From Agrococcus baldri (GTDB lineage Bacteria > Actinomycetota > Actinomycetes > Actinomycetales > Microbacteriaceae): a stretch of DNA of 64,000 nucleotides. The stretch is from contig FOZN01000002.1 in assembly GCA_900114805.1 (NCBI GenBank), positions 248,001 to 312,000 on the forward strand, read 5' to 3'. The position numbers were made by a program, and so were the translations under genes. Each line of letters begins with the position of its first letter. Position 1 is the first letter of the stretch. Shown here piece by piece: positions 19,535-28,673 of the stretch. The notes below the pieces were generated by a model. The model was not told where the DNA came from and ran no database searches. It saw only the letters and a program-made list of their open reading frames with translations.

Positions 19535-22459
19535 TCAGACATGACGGCCTCCTGGACGGGCAGTCGTCGAGGTGGATCTGCGGACGACGGCGACCGCCGC
19601 GAGCAGCGTGGCGAGCAGGAGCGCGCCGCCGCCGTAGCCGAACAGGTCGGCGCCGATGCCGCCGGTCAGCGGTAGCGCGAGCGGTGTGGGCGCTGCGTTG
19701 ACGAATCGGTAGAAGTCGTGGCCGCCGATCGCCACCTGGATCGCTGCCGAGGGATCTTGAACCTCTTGCCACTGGTTGTTCACCCATCGCTCGAGCCGCA
19801 GGCCGATGTAGGCGAGGTTGACGTTGCCAGGAGTCGCCTCGCTGAGCACGTAGTCGTGGGCGGGCCGCACGTCGAACGTGCTGGATCCGTCCGCATCTGC
19901 AACAGCGCCGTCGTCGGGAGCGCCGCCGTCCACGGACTCGGCCGCCAGACCCTCCATGACTGCCGGTGTCGCCGTCAGCTCGAACATGTCGGGCGTCAGC
20001 ACACCGCCTTCGATCGCCTTGAAGATCGTCAGTTGCGCGGTCGCGTTGGTGACGGTGCACCGCACGTGCATGCCGAGCAGCACTGTCACCGACGCATCCG
20101 GCGCGTCAGTCCAACCAGTGGGCTGCGGATCAAGCGGGGCGCCGACCGCGTCGAGCGCCAAGCAAGCCCATGTGCCCTGCTGCCGATAGAGCGCGGTGCG
20201 CGCGGCCGTATTCGCGCCGGGAGTCTCCGACAGGTTGTAGGTCACTTCAGGATCGACCGGCCCGGTTGCAGTGCCCGGCCCCGTCGGTCCGGCAGTCGCG
20301 GTGCCCGGTCCGGTCGCCGTCAGCGTCCAGTCGACCGCTGTGGCGGGCCCACCCTCGACCTTCTTGACGAGTGTGAGGTCGGTGTCGCAGTCGACGGTGT
20401 TCGTCACCGTGAAGGTCTGCTTGCCCTGCGTGAGCGTGTAGCCGGCCGCCGGCACGGTCTGACCCAACGGGTCGGTGATCGTGGACGATGTCAGGGTGCA
20501 CCCGATCATCAGCGGATCGATCGTCGTCGTCTCACTGATCACCACGGTGTCACCGACGACGTAGCCGGTCCGCTCCTCCGACCAGGCCTGCTCGGAGGCG
20601 GGCTCGTTGCCCGGCCCGGTCAGCTTGAGCGCGGCATCGAGGCCGTCGGGTTGCGCACCGTGGTCGTAGGTGACCTGATTGACGACCCACTGCTTGTCGA
20701 CGACGACCGATGCGGTCTGGATGTTCGTGAACGTCACGTTGACGGTCGCGCCTGCTTGGGTGGTCACCACGGCGCTCCGCGCCGCGGGTGTGACCTCAAC
20801 TCCGTTGACAGTGACGCGCGTCAGCGTCCAAGCCGCATCGCTGCCGGCGTTGACGTCGTCTAGCAGTTCGGTGACCGTCACCGGGGTATTCGGCTTGAAG
20901 AGGACCGCTGTCGACCTCGTGCCAGGTGCAGACGTGCCGACGATGCTGAGATCGGACCCGGCAACCCCATCGAGGTCGAAGCCGAAGGCCTGATCCTGCT
21001 GGCCGATCGCGATCTTCGTGACCGTGAGCTTCGACGTCGTGTTCGTGATCACGCAGCTCGTCCTCGTGTTCGGCTCAACCTTGAACGTGGGAGCGGAGAC
21101 CGTCAACTCGTAGCGTTGGCCACCCTCCACCGTGCAGACGGTCGACAGGTGCGACCACGGGACGTTCGCCGGGATCGCGGTCTCCACCAGCGTGAAGTCC
21201 GTGCCTGCCGGCACGGTCGTGATGGTGTCGGTCTCGCCGATCGCCACGGTGCCGTTGACGGTGAGCGTCTGTGGGGTACCCACGGGCGTGCCGATGACAG
21301 GAAGGTCGCTGCTGCGGTCGAGGGTGTACCCGAACTGGTGGGAGCTGGTCGCGACGACATCCGACGCCTTCGTGATGCTGATCGAGCCGCAGGTCGATGG
21401 TGGATCGACGGACACGGGCGCGGCCCAAGCTTGGATCTGGCGCGACTCACCGGTCCAGGAACGGATATAGCCAGTGGAGCCGAGCGTGGATGGGCACCCC
21501 TGCGCGCCGACGAGCTCCGCCGGGAGCGGGAGGCTCAGGACCATCGTGTTGCCACCGTCCAGCGCCGTCACGACGCTCCCGACTGATTCGCATGTACCCG
21601 GATAGTTTGTCGACCCGAGAGGGTAGATTGTCGCCGTGTAAACGCAACGCTCGGTCGTGTAGCCCTGATTTTTGATGATGAACACGACGCCGCCCTGCGA
21701 GCGATCGGGCTGCGGCACGAGAGCCGCCCCTGAAGATGTCGTGCCCCACCGTTCCGGCGCCACGGTGTACTCGATGGACCACCCTTTGTTGCCGGTGCTG
21801 TTCGGCCTCGTCCACGTCGCGCCAAGTGTCCAAACCCCGCCACTCTGTGTATACGCGGTAGTGAAGGAATAGATCTCTGAAGCCTGAGCTGCGCTGCCGG
21901 CCTCGTACCAGCCCGTCGGATCATTGTTGTCAAAATCTGACGTGTAGTAGCCGAGAGCTGCCGCCCCGTCAGGCGCAGCCATCGGTGTGATGAGCGATGC
22001 TGCGAGCGGCGCGACCGAAGCTTGCACTAACTGCATCGGTGCAGACGGAAGCGGCACGGATGGTACCGACTCTGTGAGTACGGGATCGGCCTCAGTTGCA
22101 GCAGACTCAGCCAGCGGGACACTCTCAGCGGGAGGCACGGTCTCAGCCGGAGAAGCGGTCTCAGCGAGGGGCGCAGTCTCGGCCGGAGGAGCGGTTTCGG
22201 CCGCAAGCGCGGTGTCGGTTTGGACTACGGGTTCCATCGCCGGCTCGGTCACGGCCGATGTGCCCGCGGGAGGATCCGCCGGAGCCGGCTCGGCCGACCC
22301 GGAGGCTGGCTCAGTGACAGCCGGGTCACCAGTCGGCGCGTCGTCTGCCGCCATGGCCGTCGCCGCCGGTGCAAGCAGCATCGCGGCTGCGAGCGCGAGG
22401 ACCAGGAACAGCGCCATCAGATTGGCGACCGCTCGTGAGGCATTGATCCGCAACGACAT
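19535..22459 (-). CDS. LPXTG pilus tip/adhesin protein, cluster 2
   Basis: A 974-residue wall-anchored protein, first gene of pilus operon 2. Signal peptide (MSLRINASRAV..., cleavage near ATAMAA), then an Ala/Pro/Glu/Ser stalk built on six-residue repeats (PAETA-like), a unique N-terminal domain (YYTSDFDNNDPTGWYEAG..., with YGSTN-like Cys-containing strands), five or so DUF5979/prealbumin-like modules (ISITKASDV, LTVTKIAIG, VVVDKQWVV, LTLVKKVEG, LTIFKAIEG), LPLTGGIGAD, a membrane segment and RRSTSTTARPG. The last modules and the sorting signal resemble tip protein 1; the head domain does not. ATG at 22459 is chosen for AAGGACGG upstream. Confidence 0.85.
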   Translation of the reverse strand: MSLRINASRAVANLMALFLVLALAAAMLLAPAATAMAADDAPTGDPAVTEPASGSAEPAPADPPAGTSAVTEPAMEPVVQTDTALAAETAPPAETAPLAETASPAETVPPAESVPLAESAATEADPVLTESVPSVPLPSAPMQLVQASVAPLAASLITPMAAPDGAAALGYYTSDFDNNDPTGWYEAGSAAQASEIYSFTTAYTQSGGVWTLGATWTRPNSTGNKGWSIEYTVAPERWGTTSSGAALVPQPDRSQGGVVFIIKNQGYTTERCVYTATIYPLGSTNYPGTCESVGSVVTALDGGNTMVLSLPLPAELVGAQGCPSTLGSTGYIRSWTGESRQIQAWAAPVSVDPPSTCGSISITKASDVVATSSHQFGYTLDRSSDLPVIGTPVGTPQTLTVNGTVAIGETDTITTVPAGTDFTLVETAIPANVPWSHLSTVCTVEGGQRYELTVSAPTFKVEPNTRTSCVITNTTSKLTVTKIAIGQQDQAFGFDLDGVAGSDLSIVGTSAPGTRSTAVLFKPNTPVTVTELLDDVNAGSDAAWTLTRVTVNGVEVTPAARSAVVTTQAGATVNVTFTNIQTASVVVDKQWVVNQVTYDHGAQPDGLDAALKLTGPGNEPASEQAWSEERTGYVVGDTVVISETTTIDPLMIGCTLTSSTITDPLGQTVPAAGYTLTQGKQTFTVTNTVDCDTDLTLVKKVEGGPATAVDWTLTATGPGTATAGPTGPGTATGPVDPEVTYNLSETPGANTAARTALYRQQGTWACLALDAVGAPLDPQPTGWTDAPDASVTVLLGMHVRCTVTNATAQLTIFKAIEGGVLTPDMFELTATPAVMEGLAAESVDGGAPDDGAVADADGSSTFDVRPAHDYVLSEATPGNVNLAYIGLRLERWVNNQWQEVQDPSAAIQVAIGGHDFYRFVNAAPTPLALPLTGGIGADLFGYGGGALLLATLLAAVAVVRRSTSTTARPGGRHV
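22106..22213. repeat. Six 18-bp tandem repeats in tip gene 2
   Basis: Six imperfect copies of an 18-base unit such as CTCAGCCGGAGAAGCGGT, in frame, encoding the six-residue stalk repeat of the cluster 2 tip protein. Copy number may vary between strains by slippage and change stalk length. Confidence 0.8.
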
Positions 22460-22513
22460 GACTACCGTCCTTGAATCGCATCGTCGGAAGCGAGCTGGGG
22501 TTCTCGGCCGACC

Positions 22514-22545
22514 GTTGTTGAACAACGTTTGCTAACAGCGTTAGC
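22514..22545. promoter_or_regulatory. Two adjacent palindromes upstream of pilus operon 2
   Basis: GTTGTT-G-AACAAC (22514-22526) and GCTAAC-AGC-GTTAGC (22531-22545) are two perfect inverted repeats four bases apart, 55 bases upstream of the tip gene ATG. They sit where operators or promoter elements of pilus operon 2 are expected. The rest of the 22460-22694 gap holds only a small GC hairpin (arms GCGGG/CCCGC at 22599-22615, followed by GTTTT). Confidence 0.5.
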
Positions 22546-22694
22546 GAATCACGACAGGCTCAGGAGCCCGGCCTCGCGGGCTGAAGTTTTCCTCAACAGC
22601 GGGTTGGAATCCCGCGTTTTGGCACAGCGGGAGCACCAACCGTCACGCAAACGGCTTGAGGTGGCCGACCGCCGCCAGTTCGACGCGAGCGCTC

Positions 22695-23297
22695 TCAGGC
22701 TTCCGCGAGCAGGCTGATCACGTGCGCGCCGAACGCGGCGCCGGCGAGCGCGGCTGCCGCTCCGGCCAGCGGGATGACCACCTTGTCGACGGGGCGGTGC
22801 GGGACCTCCCGCGCGTCGAGTCCGTCGAGCCGGATCCAGCCGTAGCGGGCTGCCTTCCCACGGCGCCCGGCGAGCACGGCGAGTGCGATCGCCAGCACCG
22901 CCGCGACCACTGAGATCGGCAGCCACCACTGCGGTAGTTCGGCGCCCTCGGCGGCGAAGAACGGCGCGAAGGCGAGCGCCGCGAGCAGCAGCGTCAGTAC
23001 CCACCAGGTGGTGGGCGGGCCGAAGCCGCGCGCCATCAGCATCCACAGCGCGGTCCCGCCCGCGAGCGCCACCACGCCCATCGCGAGCCCGCCCCAGCCG
23101 GCCACCTGGCAGACGGTGTCGGAGTGGATGCCGCACGCGCCGTCGCGGTATGAGAGCAGCAGGCCGGCCGCCCGCGATGCCGAACTCGCCCCGAAGCCGA
23201 CGGCAACCCATCCGACCAGCAGGCCGAGCCAGGCCGTGAAGCGATCGCCGGCGACGATGAACGGCGGCGGCTTGAAGAAGCGCGACGACCAGCTCAT
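22695..23297 (-). CDS. Five-segment membrane protein, unknown
   Basis: A 200-residue protein that I do not recognise. Four to five hydrophobic segments are visible (WLGLLVGWVAVGFGAS, WGGLAMGVVALAGGTALWML, WWVLTLLLAALAFAPFF, LPISVVAAVLAIALAVLAG, VIPLAGAAAALAGAAFGA). Between the first two is a small loop with two cysteines (GACGIHSDTVCQVAG) that may form a disulphide outside the membrane. The start MSWSSRFFKPP at 23297 is chosen over one nine codons upstream because the latter gives an odd basic leader; ribosome-binding evidence is weak. No operon partner is clear. Confidence 0.6.
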   Translation of the reverse strand: MSWSSRFFKPPPFIVAGDRFTAWLGLLVGWVAVGFGASSASRAAGLLLSYRDGACGIHSDTVCQVAGWGGLAMGVVALAGGTALWMLMARGFGPPTTWWVLTLLLAALAFAPFFAAEGAELPQWWLPISVVAAVLAIALAVLAGRRGKAARYGWIRLDGLDAREVPHRPVDKVVIPLAGAAAALAGAAFGAHVISLLAEA

Positions 23298-23369
23298 GCC
23301 TGCCACGCTACGCCGCGCGCGCACGGCCGGCGTCGGCGAATGCGGCAGCGACTGCCTCCGGCGGCGGAG

Positions 23370-24482
<1,113 letters not shown>

Positions 24483-24577
24483 CGCCCCTCCACTTGTTCA
24501 AATTCCAACGATAGGGACAACAGGCGGGCGAGCGCGAAGATTCCCCACGCGCGAGGGCGATCGAGCGCGGCGGACGG

Positions 24578-25024
24578 TCAGAAGGCGAAGACGAGCGTCT
24601 GCAGACCGGCGGAGAGCAGGCCGACGAGCCCGAGGGCGCCGACACCGATGGCGACCCCGGCGAGCACGCGGGGTCGCTCGCGGCGGAGCACCGAGCCGAT
24701 GCCCAAGCCGAGCGCGCCCAGCGAGAGCGCGCCGACGACGAGCCCCATCACTCCGCCGGCCATGCCGATCATGGACGGAGCCGTGCCGCTGCGGATGAGC
24801 GCCATCGTGATGAGCGCCTGGATCGGCCCCATCAGTGCGACGAGCACGGCGAGGGCGAGCGCCACCATGGCGAGCGCCTTGCGCGGGCGATCGGCCGCCG
24901 GCCGCATCGACGCATGCGGAACGTACCGCTGCGGGTACTGGCCCGGCGCCTGCTGGTGCGACGCGTGCTGGATCGGCGCCTGCTGGGGCTGCGCGTACTC
25001 GGGCTGCGGTGCGGGCTGCGTCAT
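24578..25024 (-). CDS. Small membrane protein with Gln/Pro-rich N-terminus
   Basis: A 148-residue protein with a disordered cytosolic N-terminus rich in Gln, Pro, His and Tyr (1-45), then three membrane segments (ALAMVALALAVLVALMGPI, MIGMAGGVMGLVVGALSLGALGLGIG, VLAGVAIGVGALGLVGLLSAG). The layout is like the DUF4190-type small proteins common in Actinobacteria. No enzymatic motif is seen. ATG at 25024; separated by 70 bases from the downstream AEC transporter. Confidence 0.62.
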   Translation of the reverse strand: MTQPAPQPEYAQPQQAPIQHASHQQAPGQYPQRYVPHASMRPAADRPRKALAMVALALAVLVALMGPIQALITMALIRSGTAPSMIGMAGGVMGLVVGALSLGALGLGIGSVLRRERPRVLAGVAIGVGALGLVGLLSAGLQTLVFAF

Positions 25025-25094
25025 CCGCCCAACCTATGCGCGCGTGCTGAGCGCGCCCTGACGCATCTGCGTTCGGAGCGCGGACGGATCACCC

Positions 25095-26021
25095 CTACGC
25101 GGGCTTCACGAGCCAGGCGATGAGCAGCATCACCGGCAGCGCCAGCACGGTCGTCAGCAGCACGATGTCGCGCGTGATGACGGTCGCGCGGTCGTAGCGC
25201 AGCGCGTACTGGTACATGTTCTGCGCGCTCGGCAGCGCCGCCATCACGGTGCAGGCGTAGACGAGCTGATCGTCCATGCCGAAGACGAAGCGCGCGAGCA
25301 GGAACGCCGCCGCCGGCATGACCGCGTTCTTCAGCGCGACCGCCAGCCACACCTCACGCCGGCCGGTGCCCGGCTGCAGGGGCCGCTCACCGCCGAGCGA
25401 GATGCCGAAGGCGAGCAGCATCAGCGGCACCGCCGCCCCGCCGAGAATCTCGAGCGGCGCCAGCACCGGAGCAGGCAGCTGGATGTCGAAGGCGGCGACC
25501 AGCGCTCCCAGCAGCGAGCCGATCAGCATCGGGTTGCGCAGCGGCTGCGTGAGGATGCCGGCGACGGATGCGCGACCACTGGTGAGGATGTCGAGGGTCA
25601 GCAGGAGCACGGGGGCGATCACCAGCAGCTGCAGCAACAGCATCGGGCCGACGAAGCTGGCATCGCCGATCACGTAGATCGCCACCGGCAGGCCGATGTT
25701 GTTGACGTTGCTGTAGCCGGAGGCGGCTGCGGCGAGCGCGATGCGGCTCGCGTCCTTCGTCAGCCAGATGCGGGCAACGGCGATGTAGATGAGCGCGACG
25801 GCGACGAAGGCGAGCAGCGCGACGGCGAGCACGCTCGAGAAGAGCAGCTGCACGTCGGACTCCGCCAGCACCGTGAACAGCAGCGCGGGGCTGGCCGCGA
25901 AGAAGGAGGTCTTGTTGAGGACCAGGCGGCCCTCTTGCGAGACGATGCGGAAGCGAGCGAGCAGCCAGCCGACCAGGATGACGAAGCCGATGATGGCGAA
26001 GCCGATCAGCACTCCGCCCAC
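25095..26021 (-). CDS. AEC-family (auxin efflux carrier-like) transporter
   Basis: A 308-residue membrane protein of about ten segments. Family features include the inner repeat NIGLPVAIYVIGDASFVGP (broken helix with Asn/Pro), the C-terminal counterpart MPAAAFLLARFVFGMDDQLVYACTVMAALPSAQNMYQYALRY, and the LNKTSFFAASPALLF segment. AEC carriers export or import organic acids (malate, malonate); substrate unknown here. The start is GTG at 26021, preceded by a G-run. A large nested hairpin lies just upstream. Confidence 0.85.
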   Translation of the reverse strand: MGGVLIGFAIIGFVILVGWLLARFRIVSQEGRLVLNKTSFFAASPALLFTVLAESDVQLLFSSVLAVALLAFVAVALIYIAVARIWLTKDASRIALAAAASGYSNVNNIGLPVAIYVIGDASFVGPMLLLQLLVIAPVLLLTLDILTSGRASVAGILTQPLRNPMLIGSLLGALVAAFDIQLPAPVLAPLEILGGAAVPLMLLAFGISLGGERPLQPGTGRREVWLAVALKNAVMPAAAFLLARFVFGMDDQLVYACTVMAALPSAQNMYQYALRYDRATVITRDIVLLTTVLALPVMLLIAWLVKPA

Positions 26022-26086
26022 GTGACCCCCCGCATCCGCTTGTCAGATAGCCAATTCTGGCACGGTCGCGGCTGTCGATCCGCAGA

Positions 26087-26151
26087 TCTCAACGTGTCAG
26101 GCAGCGGTTCGCCGCACACGGTGCGGCGAACACACACCTGACACGTTGAGA
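26087..26151. repeat. Nested perfect inverted repeats (cruciform-like)
   Basis: Outer arms of 15 bp (26087-26101 and 26137-26151, TCTCAACGTGTCAGG and complement) enclose inner arms of 11 bp (26107-26117 GTTCGCCGCAC and 26121-26131) around a three-base loop. It sits between pyrE (stop at 26157) and the AEC gene start, both on the minus strand. It may terminate the pyrE transcript, but no T-run follows in that direction. It could also be an intergenic palindromic element. Confidence 0.7.
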
Positions 26152-26156
26152 GTCGA

Positions 26157-26708
26157 CTACTGGGGCGTGAGGCCGAGGTCGTCGAGCGTGATCGCCGCGC
26201 GGTACTCGACGCCCGTCGCCTCGATCGCCGCCTGCGCACCGGTCGCCCGGTCGACGATCACCGCGACCGCCACCACCTCTGCCCCCACCTTGCGCAGCGC
26301 CTCGATCGCCGCGATCGGGCTGCCACCGGTGGTCGAGGTGTCCTCGAGCACGACCACGCGCTTGCCGGCCAGCTCGGGGCCCTCGACCTGGCGGCCGCGG
26401 CCGTGGTCCTTCGGCTGCTTGCGCACCACGAACGCGTCCACGGCCAGATCGCGCGCGAGGCCGCGGTGCAGCACGGCATTGGCGAGCGGGTCGGCGCCCA
26501 TCGTGAGGCCGCCGACGGCCGAGATGTCGGGCAGGTCCGCCATCAGGTCGAGCAGCACGTCGCCGATCAGCGGCGCCGCGCGGTGGTCGAGCGAGAGCTT
26601 GCGCAGATCGATGTAGTAGCTGGCGCGCTTGCCGCTGGTGAGGACGAAGTCGCCGTGGAAGACGGCCTCGTCACGGATGAGCTGGATGAGCTGGTCGCGC
26701 GCGGTCAC
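26157..26708 (-). CDS. pyrE: Orotate phosphoribosyltransferase
   Basis: A 183-residue type I phosphoribosyltransferase making orotidine 5'-phosphate from orotate and PRPP in pyrimidine synthesis. The PRPP loop is VVVLEDTSTTGGSPIAAIEALR. The substrate hood region is DFVLTSGKRASYYIDLRKLSL, and the flexible loop FVVRKQPKDHGRGRQVEG carries the catalytic Lys residues. The length is that of actinobacterial PyrE. GTG start at 26708. No other pyr gene is near. Confidence 0.93.
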   Translation of the reverse strand: MTARDQLIQLIRDEAVFHGDFVLTSGKRASYYIDLRKLSLDHRAAPLIGDVLLDLMADLPDISAVGGLTMGADPLANAVLHRGLARDLAVDAFVVRKQPKDHGRGRQVEGPELAGKRVVVLEDTSTTGGSPIAAIEALRKVGAEVVAVAVIVDRATGAQAAIEATGVEYRAAITLDDLGLTPQ

Positions 26709-26744
26709 GGCGACAAGGCTACTGGGCGCGCGTGCCGGGATGCA

Positions 26745-27401
26745 TCAGCCGGCGGCCGCCTCCGTCGCGCCGGCGGCGCTCGCCGCGCTCGCCGAGCTGG
26801 GGGTCGCCGGGTGGTCGCGCAGCGGCACGAAGCTGACGCGCGGGTGCCGGCCGGTCCAGGCGGCGAAGCGCTCGGACCGGGTCGCGTCGGCCGGCGGCTC
26901 GACGGGGTCGCCGAAGATGCCGGGCCTGCGGATCGCCGACTCGTCGGCGCGATCGCGATAGTCCTCCATCCACTCCAGCAGCTGGGCGGGGAACTCGAGG
27001 TTGGCCGCCAGCCCCACACGCACCGCGCCCCAGCGGATGTCCCACGCGTGCAGGGCCATGTCGAGCGTCGCGAGCGGCAGCGCGCGGAAGGAATCCTCGC
27101 CCGCCTCGTGGGCGGCGCCGCGCAGCTGCGTCGCGAGCTGCTCCCAGACAGTCACCGAATCCCAGTCGGTCGAGGGTGCCGTGATCGAGGCGTGATCGGC
27201 CGTCACGTCGTTCGCGCCGAGCGCCCGGCCCAGCAGCGCCGAGCCGCCGTACTCGCCCTGGACGCCGGTCGTGTGGCGGATGACGTCGGCGATCGACCAC
27301 TCGTCGCACGCCGACGGCAGCCCGAGTCGATCAGCCGACGCCCGCGCCTCTGCCGAGAACAGGTCGAGGGCCTGGAGGTAGCGGTCGCGCGCGTGTCCCA
27401 T
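26745..27401 (-). CDS. Mycothiol-dependent maleylpyruvate isomerase-family protein
   Basis: A 218-residue DinB-fold protein of the actinobacterial maleylpyruvate isomerase/TIGR03086 type. The N-terminal helix has CDEWSIADVIRHTTGVQGEY (His of the metal site) and ALPLATLDMALHAWDIRW near 120 (second metal-site His and Asp). Such proteins use a divalent metal and mycothiol. The reaction of this member is unknown. ATG at 27401 agrees with family N-termini; the open frame runs far upstream but only as a shadow of xthA. Confidence 0.75.
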   Translation of the reverse strand: MGHARDRYLQALDLFSAEARASADRLGLPSACDEWSIADVIRHTTGVQGEYGGSALLGRALGANDVTADHASITAPSTDWDSVTVWEQLATQLRGAAHEAGEDSFRALPLATLDMALHAWDIRWGAVRVGLAANLEFPAQLLEWMEDYRDRADESAIRRPGIFGDPVEPPADATRSERFAAWTGRHPRVSFVPLRDHPATPSSASAASAAGATEAAAG

Positions 27402-27476
27402 CGTCCCAGTCTGTACCCCTTCGCATGCCAGGCCACCGACGGCCCGCCCACGATGCGGAATCCTCCGCTGCGCCCG

Positions 27477-27482
27477 TAGGCT
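27477..27482 (+). promoter_or_regulatory. Putative -10 box for leaderless xthA
   Basis: TAGGCT is six bases before the xthA ATG at 27489; no Shine-Dalgarno sequence is visible. Confidence 0.45.
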
Positions 27483-27488
27483 CGGAGC

Positions 27489-28301
27489 ATGCGCATCGCC
27501 ACCTGGAACGTGAACTCCGTGCGTGCCCGCTCGGCCCGCATCGTCGACTGGCTCGAGCGCAGCGACGTCGACGTGCTCGCCATGCAGGAGATCAAGTGCA
27601 AGACCGAGCAGTTCCCCTACGCGGCCTTCGAGTCCGCCGGGTATGAGGTGCAGGCGCACGGCTTCAGCCAGTGGAACGGCGTCGCGATCGCCTCGCGGCT
27701 GCCGATGACCGATGTCGAGCGCGACTTCCCCGGCCAGCCCGGCTACGCCAACACCGGCGACCCGGTGGTCGAGGCGCGCGCGATGGCTGCGACCGTCGAG
27801 GGCGTGCGGCTGTGGAGCCTCTACGTGCCCAACGGCCGCGAGCTCACGCACGCGCACTACGGCTACAAGCTCGAGTGGCTGCGGGTGCTGACGGGGCTGC
27901 TCGATCAGTGGCGCGGGCAGCCGCTGGCGCTGATGGGCGACTTCAACATCGCCCCGCTCGACCACGACGTGTGGGACATCGGCGTCTTCGACGGCGCCAC
28001 GCACGTGTCGCAGCCCGAGCGGGATGCGTTCAATGGGTTGCTCGAGGCGGGTCTCGTCGACGTCGTGCGCGACCGGGCCCCCGGCTACACCTACTGGGAC
28101 TACAAGGCCGGCCGCTGGAACAAGGACGAGGGCATGCGCATCGACTTCGTGCTCGGCACGCCCGAGCTGGCCGAGCTGGTCGGCCGCGCGTCGATCGACC
28201 GCGATGAGCGCTCCGGCGACGCCCCCAGCGACCACGTGCCGGTGGTCGTCGACCTCGATCTCGACACCGAGCTCGACGACGACCGGCCGATGATCTTCTG
28301 A
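27489..28301 (+). CDS. xthA: Exodeoxyribonuclease III
   Basis: A 270-residue AP endonuclease/3'-5' exonuclease of base excision repair. The endonuclease/exonuclease/phosphatase motifs are complete: RIATWNVNSVRAR, MQEIKCK (metal-binding Glu), LYVPNGRE (catalytic Tyr), LMGDFNIAP (Asp, Asn), RIDFVLGTP and the terminal SDHVPVVVDLD (catalytic His). Its stop codon shares one base with the ATG of the next gene. Confidence 0.95.
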   Translation: MRIATWNVNSVRARSARIVDWLERSDVDVLAMQEIKCKTEQFPYAAFESAGYEVQAHGFSQWNGVAIASRLPMTDVERDFPGQPGYANTGDPVVEARAMAATVEGVRLWSLYVPNGRELTHAHYGYKLEWLRVLTGLLDQWRGQPLALMGDFNIAPLDHDVWDIGVFDGATHVSQPERDAFNGLLEAGLVDVVRDRAPGYTYWDYKAGRWNKDEGMRIDFVLGTPELAELVGRASIDRDERSGDAPSDHVPVVVDLDLDTELDDDRPMIF

Positions 28302-28672
28302 TGACGGATGCGTCGGGCGGGCCAGAGGGCCTCAGTCACGAGGAGTGGGAGGAGCTCGAGCCGCAGCGCGAGTGGACGACCGCCGACCGCTGGCGGATGG
28401 CCGCGTGGGTGCTCATCTTCGTCAACGTGCTGGTGCTGCTGCTGGCCGCGCCGATCGGCGACGGCGGGCTCATGCAGGCGGCCGAGGCCGCCGGCTCGGA
28501 TGTCCAGCCCGCGCGGCTCACCTACTGGATCTCGCTGCTCGGCTGCGCGCTGGTGGGCAATGGGATCGGCGCCGCGGCCGCCGCCACGCGGCAGCGCTGG
28601 GCGATCGTGCCGCCGATCCTGGCGGCCGCCGGCTGCTGGGCCGGCTTCCTCATCGCGCAGGCGCTGGTCTGA
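28301..28672 (+). CDS. Three-segment membrane protein, unknown
   Basis: A 123-residue protein that I do not recognise. An acidic cytosolic start (GLSHEEWEELEPQREWTTADRWRM) is followed by three membrane segments (AAWVLIFVNVLVLLLAAPIG, WISLLGCALVGNGIGAAAAA, IVPPILAAAGCWAGFLIAQAL). The ATG overlaps the xthA stop by one base, so it is translated from the same mRNA. Actinobacterial xthA genes are often followed by such small membrane genes, but no role is known. Confidence 0.65.
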   Translation: MTDASGGPEGLSHEEWEELEPQREWTTADRWRMAAWVLIFVNVLVLLLAAPIGDGGLMQAAEAAGSDVQPARLTYWISLLGCALVGNGIGAAAAATRQRWAIVPPILAAAGCWAGFLIAQALV

Positions 28673-28673
28673 G

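Noticed and set aside
22599-22615. GCGGGTTGGAATCCCGC resembles a tRNA T-arm, so a tRNA remnant was considered.
   Set aside because: The invariant TTC is TTG here, and no matching acceptor or anticodon stem lies upstream. A simple hairpin is more likely.
26745-28235. A long minus-strand frame extending the maleylpyruvate isomerase-like gene upstream.
   Set aside because: The extension is antisense to xthA and unlike any family member; the ATG at 27401 gives the normal length.
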